Source: Cryptomeria japonica
Lineage: Eukaryota > Streptophyta > Pinopsida > Cupressales > Cupressaceae
Assembly (NCBI RefSeq): GCF_030272615.1
Contig: NC_081413.1
Span: forward strand, 560,393,945-560,457,944
Length of the DNA stretch: 64,000 bases
Reading direction: 5' to 3'
Part shown: in pieces, positions 19,948 to 29,048 of the stretch
Layout: each line of letters opens with the position of its first letter
Position numbering within the stretch: the first letter of the stretch is position 1
The notes under the pieces: generated by a model
The model's input: only the letters and a program-made list of their open reading frames with translations
Database searches by the model: none
Told to the model about the DNA's origin: nothing
Made by a program: the position numbers and the translations under genes

Positions 19948-22434
19948 CTAACTTATGGAGGCGTCATCGGCTTCTGTGAATGTGAGGGAGTGTGGAACGG
20001 ATAGGTATCCCACCATGGCTTGAAACTGGTCCATGTTCAGATCAGTAGGGACGGCAGTATCTCTCAAGATTTTGTCAAGGATAGCTTTATGTGCAGGAGA
20101 TATACGTAAGAGCTCAAGAATAGAGATGAGCGCAGGTGTCTTCCCTAGTTGTTCTACAAGGTCGTACTCAGGCTTGGTTGATGAAAGATTTGTATTCTTA
20201 GTGGAGGCACCTGGCAATGTAATCTTACCTCGACGAGTTGTAACATGACATTCAGAGGTAGATTCGGATGAAGATCCCACACCTTTTAGGACAATTTTGG
20301 GTCTCTGAGAAGGATTCTCAGGATTTTTGTTTTTGATAGTAATAGTAGAGATATGATTGTCCATTGAGATGTGATTGATAGTAGAATCATAATTGTAAGG
20401 TGCTCTAGTGTAATTGGCTTGATCATCTGTGACTTTGCCTTTTCCTTTGTCATGTTTTGGGAATGGTTCCTTAAACACCTCATGCTCTTGATTAGATGAA
20501 TGTCCCTCAATCTCTATATCTCCTTTGTCAATGAGATCTTGCACAATGTTTTTCAATTGATGGCAATTACCTGTCTTGTGACCCTTGCTCTTATGAAACT
20601 CACAAAACTCATCGTCATTCCACCAATTTGGTTTTACCTTTGGTTCATAAGGAGGAAAGTCTGGAACTGTAATGACTTTGTTTGCCACAAGCTTTTTGAA
20701 TACTGATTCAAGTGGTTCTCCCAATGGGGTGTACTTCCTTCGTGGTTTAGAAGTTGTTTGATTGTTCACCTGATTGTTGGTAGAACTTGATCCAGAAAAG
20801 ATGAACTTTGGTCTCACTGTATTGGCATCAACAACACCATCATTAACTGTGTTCTTGTTCTTGTTCCAAAATTTTGGTTTGTCCTTTCCTTTGAAGTCCT
20901 CTTTGTTTTCTTTGAATAGTTTGATAACTCCTTGTTCAATTAAGACCTTTTCTGTTGCTAGGCCCTTTTCAATAACATCCTTGAATGTAGACAAACAAGC
21001 TTTTCTGAGATCATAGCCAATAGCCTTATTAATGTTTTGTGTGAACATCTCCACCATTTGTTTCTGCGGGATTTCACAAGAGAATCTGCTAGCTAGGTTT
21101 CTCCATCTCTGTAAAAATGTTGCGAAAGATTCTCCTTCCTTTTGTTTAGTATTGCACAAGGTAGTAACTGAGACATCTGTTTCAATGTTGTAAGAGAAAT
21201 GCTGAATGAATGCCTCTGCTAGGTCACCCCATGACTTAATACCAGGAGGTAATTGAGAAAACCATTCCATAGCTTGATCTCCTAAGCTCTGTGGGAACAA
21301 CCTCATTAAGTATGTTTCTTCTGCCGCTACCTCAATGCAAGCTGTGAAGAATTGTCTTATATGTGCCTTGGGGTCTCCTCTCCCTCTATATTTGTCAAAT
21401 TTTGGTGTCACAAAGTGTGGAGGAAATGGAGGCATTGGAATGCTCTTATCGAAGGGATAAGGGCATATATCTCTCATAGTGTATGTAGGTTTTGATGTAC
21501 TCATGTCCTCCACTTTCTTTTGTAAATCTCTTATTTGTTGCTCCAAATTATTCTTGGGAGGAAATTGATTTTTTGTAGCATACCCCATGTTTGAAACGCC
21601 CATTTGAGGAGGAGCTTGTTGCATATATGGATGATACTGATCATAGACATGTCCATATGGAGGTCTATATTGTTGCGACATATATGGAGCACTTGGCATA
21701 ACTTCTTGTTGGGGAACCCCATATCTGTTTTGTGTGTATAAACCATATTCAATAGGCCTTTCATTTTCCATTGTGTGGCCCCCAATTTTGACATGAGGTC
21801 TCCTTGTGTCAAAATTTTGAGGATGTCCTTGAGTATCCACTTGTCTTGATTGACCCATATCTTGAGCATGTAATTGAGCATAAGGCCTCCATGATGGTCC
21901 TTGAGTGTAAGTATCATATATTTGAGCTTGTGTATGTGGGATTGTTGGCTTTTGAAGCAAAGCTGATGGTGACTCCGGCATCATATTATTCGGTCCTCTA
22001 TTTCCTCCACTATTTGGTCTCCTTTGATCCATGTTGGGTTGAGTTTGTTGTGAGGGTCGACTTTCCATAAGTTGAGATAAGTCAAAATCATGCGGTATTT
22101 TAGCTCCACTATGTGCCATCATGTTTAGAAAGTATTGTCGATCTCTCCTCATTATCTCTTCAACCAATCTATTGAATTGAGGATTCATTATGGATTCTTC
22201 TATGTCTGCTGATAGTATTGAAGAGTTGTCCACGGTGTCATTGTGTGTAGCATTGTTGTTTATAGTGTTTGAGCTTTCCACATTTGGATTGTGTCTATAA
22301 ACATTCATGTCTGGTAATGTAGTGTGCTCAGGATTGTAGAATAAATCATTGTCATACTCATAAGAACTCATGTTTACGGATTCTTGAGCTTCTTTAGCTA
22401 TTCTCTTAGATTTTTGAAGGCGGGTTTCAACCAT
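19948..22434 (-). CDS. Gag polyprotein of the inner Tat element
   Basis: This 828-residue open frame on the minus strand starts with MVETRLQKSKRI. Residues 1-340 are low-complexity (Gln, Pro, Tyr, Asn). Residues about 345-500 form the retrotransposon gag capsid domain (FDKYRGRGDPKAHIRQF, DQAMEWFSQLP, KEGESFATFLQRWRNLA). A Tat-type zinc knuckle CEFHKSKGHKTGNC is at about 611-624. The TAG stop is in frame with the protease that follows. Whether this is a programmed readthrough stop or a CAG-to-TAG mutation cannot be decided from one copy. Confidence 0.93.
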   Translation of the reverse strand: MVETRLQKSKRIAKEAQESVNMSSYEYDNDLFYNPEHTTLPDMNVYRHNPNVESSNTINNNATHNDTVDNSSILSADIEESIMNPQFNRLVEEIMRRDRQYFLNMMAHSGAKIPHDFDLSQLMESRPSQQTQPNMDQRRPNSGGNRGPNNMMPESPSALLQKPTIPHTQAQIYDTYTQGPSWRPYAQLHAQDMGQSRQVDTQGHPQNFDTRRPHVKIGGHTMENERPIEYGLYTQNRYGVPQQEVMPSAPYMSQQYRPPYGHVYDQYHPYMQQAPPQMGVSNMGYATKNQFPPKNNLEQQIRDLQKKVEDMSTSKPTYTMRDICPYPFDKSIPMPPFPPHFVTPKFDKYRGRGDPKAHIRQFFTACIEVAAEETYLMRLFPQSLGDQAMEWFSQLPPGIKSWGDLAEAFIQHFSYNIETDVSVTTLCNTKQKEGESFATFLQRWRNLASRFSCEIPQKQMVEMFTQNINKAIGYDLRKACLSTFKDVIEKGLATEKVLIEQGVIKLFKENKEDFKGKDKPKFWNKNKNTVNDGVVDANTVRPKFIFSGSSSTNNQVNNQTTSKPRRKYTPLGEPLESVFKKLVANKVITVPDFPPYEPKVKPNWWNDDEFCEFHKSKGHKTGNCHQLKNIVQDLIDKGDIEIEGHSSNQEHEVFKEPFPKHDKGKGKVTDDQANYTRAPYNYDSTINHISMDNHISTITIKNKNPENPSQRPKIVLKGVGSSSESTSECHVTTRRGKITLPGASTKNTNLSSTKPEYDLVEQLGKTPALISILELLRISPAHKAILDKILRDTAVPTDLNMDQFQAMVGYLSVPHSLTFTEADDASIS

Positions 22435-22924
22435 GAACTAGGTGTTAGACCAAGATGTGAGAAACTAGATGAAAAATGACGAGAGTATGGAAGACCAAGA
22501 GTTGTATGGAGTGTAAATGAATCTTGGGGTGTACTTGCAATGTCCAAAGTGTAAGACCAAGTATGTAAGTAGTAGAGTAGGTGTGACTTCCAAAGAGAGG
22601 ATAGTTTCTCTTGATGAGGTAAGCTGACCTCGACTCTAAGTAAGACCAAATGAGACCCAAAGGTAAGAAACCTTGATGAGGGACCACTTAGCAAAGTGTA
22701 GTTGTATGTAGTGTGTTGAAAAAGTATGATGAGGACAAGCGAGTGACCTTTTTGACTCAGGTTTTTAGACAAGTATGAATGTAAAATGAGGTATGAAGCA
22801 ATGATGGACTATGTGAAACCTTAGAACAGGCTGAATGCTAGATGAAACCTGAAGAGACAACCTAAGAAGCTCAAGTATGCCGAAACTGATTTTCTTTGTT
22901 TGCTTGACTGTTAAAGTTTTCAAA

Positions 22925-23090
22925 TCCTGACACAGACGCCTCTGTATACTTCACAGACGCTTTTTCCAGACACAGACGCCTCTCTGTTTGACGCAGACGC
23001 TGATAAAAACACAGACACTATTCTGTACTTCACAGACGCGCTTATCTGACGCAAACGCGGTTTGAACAGACACAGACGCATTTCTGTAAC
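22925..23090 (-). repeat. GCGTCTGTG array, gag-proximal
   Basis: On the plus strand these read CACAGACGC (variants CGCAGACGC, CGCAAACGC), about nine units. On the minus strand they are GCGTCTGTG in sense with gag, like the array in sense with the PMD gene at 10583-10860. Confidence 0.8.
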
Positions 23091-24275
23091 CTTAGTGCAA
23101 TTTTTCCTATCTGTGAAGTTGTTTTGTTGTGACCAAATCTGATTGTTCGACTGTTTTTCGTGACAAGAGGACACAATGTTGATGACTCAATGTTTGCCAA
23201 CTGTTTAGACTCCCAAAAGTGTGTTGTTTGATGTAAAAAGTTTTGTATACCTTGAAGACACAAAAGACACAATGTTTTGCTGTTTTGTCTTGAATGTTTG
23301 AGTGTTTAGCATAAGACAAGCACAAATCTTAGGGCTGGCCAAGACAATAGTTGTTGATCCCACATAGGGTTTTACCCCCGAGGCTACGCTATTCAGAGCG
23401 GATACTTAGATGCTTGACCTCACTGGCTCCACCCTCGGCACTCACTTCTCGGGTCAGCCAAGCATCAGTCCCCATGAAAACTCCCCATGGTGAACTTTGT
23501 ATCTCTACTAAGAACCGTATGTGTGTGGGCCGCTACCAGAGGTCCGACCTCCTGCCTCAACAACTAGAAGGATTTGGGCTTCTAAAACAAAAAGGTGCTA
23601 GTAAGGGCATCCGCTCGTGTGGCCATACATGCGGCACTTTCAGCTCTATAAATACAGAAGGCTCCCAGCCGGTAGGGGTTACGCCCTACAAATGATCAAA
23701 TAAATTTGATCAAACGGGTTTATGGGGAGACATAGTGTCAGTATGAACTAATCAGCACATGTTATTCATAGTTTTCACCATGAATACATTTGATTATAGT
23801 GGTTTGGATGAGGTGGGTTTTCCTCGCTACCACTTGGGTCATTCTCTTCTCACTAGTAGTCCTAATGACCACACGGGAAGACAGGCCCTCTAAAGATTAA
23901 ACAAAAAGAGCCTATTGCTCAAGACACAAAAAACAATGATTCAATTTTAGTGCACCAATGGAAGTTTTTGCTAAGCTATGAAAACAAGGCACACAATCAA
24001 AATTACAAAACCCTAACTAAGGCCCTGCAATAAAATTGTTAGTAGTTTCAAATGATAACCCCTTCCTGCAAGCACACAAGTTAGGTAAATTTCAGAAAAC
24101 CCAAAAAGACTTTGTGAAAAGGGGCCTTCAACAAAAATGTTTTTGCCTCCAAAGCAAGCTGCACAAACCAGGTTAGCTAGATCTGCAAGGGTTAGCCGAA
24201 AATAAACCAGATCTAAAACCCTAAGTACAAAATCTGAAAACCCGAATCAAAGAAAAATTAAAATTGCAAAACAGA

Positions 24276-24535
24276 AAGCACAGACGCTGCTATACCAGAC
24301 ACAGACGCGTCTGTATGACACAGACGCGGTTCTGTGATGCACAGACGTGCTCAGAGAGCACAGACGCTGTTAAATTACACAGACGCGATCTGATGCAGCG
24401 CAGACGCGGTTTGGAATCACAGACGCACCTTTCGGAAACCTGCAAAATAAAAATTGACAGAAACACAGACGCGATTCCTGATATCGCAGACGCTTCTGAA
24501 ACACAAAAACGTGATCCGAACACTTGCAGACGCGG
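24276..24535 (-). repeat. GCGTCTGTG array, LTR-proximal
   Basis: About twelve units of CACAGACGC on the plus strand (GCGTCTGTG on the minus strand) lie within 400 bases of the primer site. Spacing varies from about 15 to 35 bases. Confidence 0.8.
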
Positions 24536-24625
24536 AAAAACCTAAAATATTGTCGAAAACTGTCCGATCTGCAACTTCAAAAATGCAAAATCTGCAACAA
24601 AAAAATGTTAAATGCAAAGGGACAA

Positions 24626-24645
24626 GAGTCCCACCGGGCGTGCCA
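24626..24645 (-). promoter_or_regulatory. Primer binding site of the inner Tat element
   Basis: On the minus strand, TGGCACGCCCGGTGGGACTC begins three bases after the 5' LTR, with the TGG complementary to a tRNA CCA end. I do not assign the tRNA species. Confidence 0.75.
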
Positions 24646-24648
24646 AAA

Positions 24649-25435
24649 TGTTTATGGTGAAAATGGATAACAAATAACAATAATATTGCAAGGCTAAAAT
24701 GAATCCAACCACTAAACCCTAGCCCAACAATGAACAAAGATCCACCATAACATATGAAGATTACCTAAGACAATGCAAATAACTCAAAATCACAAAGATT
24801 CTACCATCACATGTCCAATAGGGTTTTGATCTCCATTCTTCCTATCTCCATTGATCTTGCTTGATATATTTGCTCTCAGATTTTTGTATGCACAAGAGCT
24901 CAACAAAGAACGGAATGTGCTTGTAAGTGGAATTGTAGTGTAACCAAGTACTCCAAAATCAGTCATTAGGATGTGTCATTAGGGTTTGACAATGAAGAAA
25001 GCATCTCCTTAAATAGAAGACACAATAAGAAATGGAGGGTTAAGATTGAGAGGTGTAAAAAGAGAGGTCGGCTAGGATTAGAGGGTAGGTAAAAGAAATA
25101 CCAAAATAATGAAAGAGGTAGGTAGTGTATGAATTAAGAGATGAATGACATGTGTCATGTGTAGAAAAAGATAATGAATTAATTAAATAAATAAAGATTT
25201 ATTTAATTAATAGAAGAAGTAGGATCAATTAAATAAATAAAATATTTATTTAATTTAGGAAAAGGATAATTTAAATAAATAAATGTATTTATTTAAATGA
25301 GAAATAAGGCTAGAAGAGGATAAATGAATTAATTAAATAAATAAAAATTTATTTAATTAATAGAAGAATTAGGCTTAGATAATTAAATAAATAAAATATT
25401 TATTTAATTAGACATGACAATTTTGAGTGTCTACA
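24649..25435 (-). repeat. 5' LTR of the inner Tat element
   Basis: This 787-bp copy matches 9274-10060 with about three substitutions. It starts with TGTTTATGG and ends with GTGTCTACA on the plus strand, followed by the GTTAG duplication. The minus-strand TATTTAAG near 25010-25020 is a candidate TATA box. Confidence 0.95.
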
Positions 25436-25931
25436 GTTAGAATTGATAAAATCAGCCAAAATTCTGGATTTTAGCAGGAAAATACAGTAAGATCTAGCTC
25501 CCGAAATTTCAGAAAAAATGTCGGGGACGATGGCGCTCGGAGTGCACACGGTCCTCACAACTTTTTTCCAAATTTTCAGGGATGAAAGATATTATGATTT
25601 TGTTGCGGAATCCAAAGTTACAGCTAATTTGGAGATGTTTTGATCAGTGAAATTGTCAGACAAAGGTTGAATCAAGAGGGTTTCAAAAATTAGGGTTTTG
25701 ACACTTAACCACTTAATTTTTAGAATTAAAGCACAAATATGAATTGATAATTTGCAATAGAAGGGTAGATCTGAAACAAGCATTAACAATTACATTTCAC
25801 AAGCTTAATTACTAAAAAGAAAATTTTAGGGTTTTTATGCAATCAACCTCTAAAATTTGCAAAAGATCAATCACGGAAATGTAATCAAGGAATCCAATTT
25901 TTAGATCTAACCATGAATAATCAGAAAGGAT
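25436..25931 (-). other. Outer element 5' leader, proximal half
   Basis: This noncoding sequence lies between the GTTAG duplication and the outer primer site. Its block at about 25440-25600 is a diverged repeat of 8640-8830, sharing CCTGAAATTTCAGAAAAAAT-like and GTGCACACGGTCCTC segments. No reading frame has a recognisable domain. Confidence 0.6.
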
Positions 25932-25950
25932 GTTCATGTCGGGTTCACCA
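25932..25950 (-). promoter_or_regulatory. Primer binding site of the outer element
   Basis: On the minus strand, TGGTGAACCCGACATGAAC begins three bases after the LTR, the same spacing as in the inner element but a different tRNA complement. The tRNA is not assigned. Confidence 0.7.
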
Positions 25951-25953
25951 AAA

Positions 25954-27188
25954 TGTAAATCAGAAAATAATCGAACCCTAGTTGTTCTCCCCTCTTCCAA
26001 CTCCAAGGAGAGAGAAGGGAGGTTACTAGGGTTGACGGTTTTCACTTAGGGGAGACTTTACATTCAAAAGAGGGGTTGAAACCCACAAGATCCAATCCCA
26101 CACAATGCAAGATTGGATTCTAACTGAGTTTCAAGGATTAAGACAACAAGGCTACCCTCTTTTGTAAAGAATGTGCATAGAATGATTAAGCTAGGAATGC
26201 ATAGAAAGTGAGAAAGATTCGCTTATAAACTGAGATAGGGATATAGGATGAAGTTGCAGACCTGGAATTAGTAGTAAAATGTTGATACGACGCTGTCCTA
26301 CAAATTTGGGCAAAAGTTGACGGGATGATGGCGCCCGACGTGCACACGGTCCTCCAAAAAATCCGCGAAACGAAGGGGGATCTGTTCGTCTCTGCACAAG
26401 GATTCCAGATCTTCAATTTCAGCCGCGTACCTGCAACCTACACACAGAAAAGTGAAGACGATTGGGGGGTTAGGGATTAGGGGTTTGCCCTTAGGTCAAA
26501 CCCAGTTTTGGAATTAACCAAGAAATGAGAAATGTTGTAAATGTAAATGATTGTAATGTAAAACAAGTACTAATACCTTGTTGTAAGGATGTTTGTATCC
26601 TTATGTGCGAAGGTATAGATGTTGTTGTTTGTTGTATGTTGTATGTTGTAGTATGTGATCTCCTCTTCAATGGTTGAATCCTTGTCTTGAATGCAACACT
26701 TAGCCTTGAATGGAGACTTAGAATGATCAATTGCTTGAAGGAATGTTTGAATGCTTCAATGCTTGAATGTTTGAGTATCGTTTCCACGCTTTTTCCATCT
26801 TACCAAATGAGAGAGGAAAATGTAGTTTATATACTTTTCAATTAGGGCTGATAGACTGATTTTCTCGACCTTAGGCCGACCAGGAAATGTTATTTTCCAA
26901 ATTGCAAACAAAAAGACCCGAAGCCCCATAGGAGACCGGGCCCAAAATAGGGCTAGGGACCAGGGCACTGGGCGCCCTGGTCCTGAAGGACCAGGGCGCT
27001 GGGCGCTCTGGTCCCACCTCCCAGGACAGGAAGGTGCAAGGAGGGATCAGGCCAGGGTGCTGGAAAAATGCAGTTTTTTGGTGTCGTGAACAAGTTTCGG
27101 GGTCTCCATTCAGGTTCCGTGTTGCGTCGCCATCGTGAAGAACGAAATGCAGTCGAAATTGCAAGTGTCACAATTTTAGGACGCTACA
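25954..27188 (-). repeat. 5' LTR of the outer element
   Basis: This 1235-bp repeat of 3227-4436 is 25 bp longer because the GGACCAGGGC...GCCCTGGTCC hairpin near 26957-27014 is doubled. The minus-strand TATATAAA at 26826-26833 is the likely TATA box. It is followed on the plus strand by CTATG, the target duplication. Confidence 0.92.
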
Positions 27189-27990
27189 CTATGAAGTTTA
27201 CTTCCAGATCTTGAGCAAGCGGTAATTTCTTTTTCTACTTCTATGTGTTGTTTCCATTCACCATCCGCATTGAGTAGCATAATAGAAGAGGGAATTATCT
27301 TCAAGGCTGTTATTTTGAGTCTGGCATATGTGTATAAATCTCCCTCAATGATATCTTCATCAATTTCCAATAAAGTACCAAGGGATCTTCCGATCATTTC
27401 CAAACATACCTCACTCCAATATTCAATCGGTAGGTTGTACAATCGGATCCATACTGGTTTATCATAAACCGCCAGTGATGTAGGGTCAAAGTTCAGAGAC
27501 CAAGGCTAAATATACAGTGGGTGATCGTCCAAAAACTAGTTTTGAAGACTAATGATGTGATCTCTATCTTCTTCTTTGGGAAAAACAACAACAAAGAAGC
27601 CCTTGGGTAGAAATTTTATCATTATGTGCTTCCCCCAATTCTCCTCTACCCAAGCATGGATATCTTTTCTTGATGATTTTTGGCCCTATAATTTTTGCAA
27701 TAATCGCATGTCATTCGAAGATCAGTTTTTCTTTTTCTATATTTTCGGTTAGGTCAATTTCAATATCTCAGGATGAGGCATCCTTTCCTAGATAATGGCG
27801 ATTTAAATTTCCTCCGATGTTGTCAGTGCTTCCTTCTGACTTTGCCTGCTCATCGCATGACAATCCATAATTATTCCAATCAACTTCAAGTATTCGCCTC
27901 TTAACAGGCTTTCTTAGAACTGCATCCACTTCATCTCCTTTCTGCTTTTCACATGTGGCCTTCTGAATTTTGCTTGCTATGTTTAGGTTC
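27189..27990 (-). pseudogene. L1 LINE ORF1, DUF4283 region
   Basis: The minus-strand frame reads like the N-terminal half of plant L1 ORF1. A basic leader (RKPVKRRILEVDW) is followed by DUF4283: GFFVVVFPKEEDRDHI, then PWSLNFDPTSL, KPVWIRLYNLPIEYW and IGRSLGTLLEIDE ... YARLKI. Stops at several places (before FLDDHPLY, before PWSLN, after KDASS) fit C-to-T changes. The frame stops at the outer LTR and continues at 3226. The protein would bind L1 RNA. The 5' end fades at about 27990, so the LINE may be 5' truncated. Confidence 0.8.
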
Positions 27991-29048
27991 TTAATTTTAT
28001 ATCATTATATTATAGTATATTATTTTATATTAAAATTTAAAAATTATTTTAATTTTAATTTTGATCTAACTTTATCATAATTTCAACTTTACAAGATCAT
28101 AATTTCAACTTCTGTTGTTAGTTTTCTAGTTAATTGTAATTGTAATCTTAGTTTTCTAGTTAATTGTCATTGCATTTATTTTTTATATTATATATGTTTA
28201 TTTACTTATATAAAGTTTTAAAAGATTTAAAATTTGTTAAATATTTGTTTGGTGGTAATAAGATTAAATTTTCCAAGTCAATTAGATTGAGGATTGGAGA
28301 AAACTAATTTCTATAATTTAGAAACTTAAAAATTATATGTTTGAATATGCATTAATATTAATATTTTATTTTTTTAATATTATTAAACTTTTAGTGAAAA
28401 ATTTAAAACAAATATTATTATTAGTCACACTACATAAAAAATGTTATTATTTAGATGTATATCATATCATTGCATGAATATAATTTTTTATTTATAAAAG
28501 TTTTTTTAATTTAATAATTTACATATTGATATAAATTTGTGTTAGTAAAATATTTTTAATTTGATTCACACTATGTGTTTGTTTTGGATTTCCAAATTTT
28601 GAAGTTGATCTTTCTTTACTTGGACTAGATGAAGTATTATGATGGTGTGATGGAGTCTCTACAATGATTTTTTTTTGTACTTCTACAACAAACAAATTTT
28701 GGTGGATGACAACTAGCGAGGAAATGGATGACTCTTGTTGGGAATAAGATAACAAATAACATTAGATAGCAATAGGCAAACTTTTGCAGGGGTCAATGGT
28801 CCTATGCCAAGGAGTAGAGAGCACATTTCCTAATGAACTCAAGGATTTAATGGTTACAAAAACAAAATAAGGGTTTCAAATTGCACAATCCATAGAGGAA
28901 GCAAAGGTAAGAGGGATTGAAGGGGAAGATAGATAGTAGAGAAGGAGATTTGGTGGATTATCATGGGAAGAGAAGTATCCTGGTTTGGCCTTCCCTAGCT
29001 ATAGAGAAAACAAAATCCCAATTGGAAAGATGGAAGGGAAAGGAAAAG
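27991..29048. other. AT-rich stretch, nothing recognised
   Basis: 27991-28560 is strongly AT-rich with no frame. A 78-codon minus-strand frame at 28519-28755 is Ser, His and Gln-rich and has no recognised domain. 28756-29048 is purine-rich. I can support no gene here. Confidence 0.4.

Larger units (their letters stand above)
22435..24648 (-). other. Long 5' leader of the inner Tat element
   Basis: About 2.2 kb separates the 5' LTR and primer site from gag, which is typical for Tat elements. No long coding frame is convincing. It contains two GCGTCTGTG arrays (in minus sense) at 22925-23090 and 24276-24535 and a GC-rich block at about 23340-23700 with a plus-strand TATAAATA. Leader splicing is possible but no donor-acceptor pair stands out. 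Confidence 0.6.
9274..25435 (-). mobile_element. Inner 16.2-kb Tat-clade Ty3/gypsy retrotransposon with antisense PMD gene
   Basis: The LTRs (9274-10060 and 24649-25435, both 787 bp) start with TG and end with CA and are flanked by the 5-bp duplication GTTAG (9269-9273 and 25436-25440). Gag-pol is on the minus strand in the order gag, protease, RT, RNase H, second RNase H and integrase. The second, archaeal-type RNase H and the long leader place it in the Tat clade. Between pol and the 3' LTR, in antisense, lies a spliced plant-mobile-domain gene. I found only three LTR differences (9393, 9695, 9833), so insertion was recent. A second family member begins at 60040. Confidence 0.95.
3227..27188 (-). 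mobile_element. Outer non-autonomous Tat-like LTR retroelement (split by an inner element)
   Basis: The element starts TGTA... and ends ...TACA, has LTRs at 3227-4436 and 25954-27188, and is flanked by the 5-bp duplication CTATG (3222-3226 and 27189-27193). Transcription is on the minus strand: the primer site abuts the right LTR and the polypurine tract abuts the left LTR. Without the inner element (9274-25435 plus 5 bp) its length is about 7.8 kb. It codes only for gag and a protease-like domain, so it resembles TR-GAG or LARD elements and must use enzymes from elsewhere. The LTRs differ at several percent of positions and by a 25-bp length change, so it is older than the inner element. Confidence 0.9.

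Noticed and set aside
23351..23695. 114-codon ORF in the Tat leader as a gene
   Set aside because: No domain, no coding bias visible, and it is antisense within a leader. It is kept only as a GC-rich block.
28519..28755. Minus-strand 78-codon Ser/His/Gln-rich ORF as a retroelement protein
   Set aside because: No recognisable motif, and the surrounding sequence is AT-rich without supporting frames.
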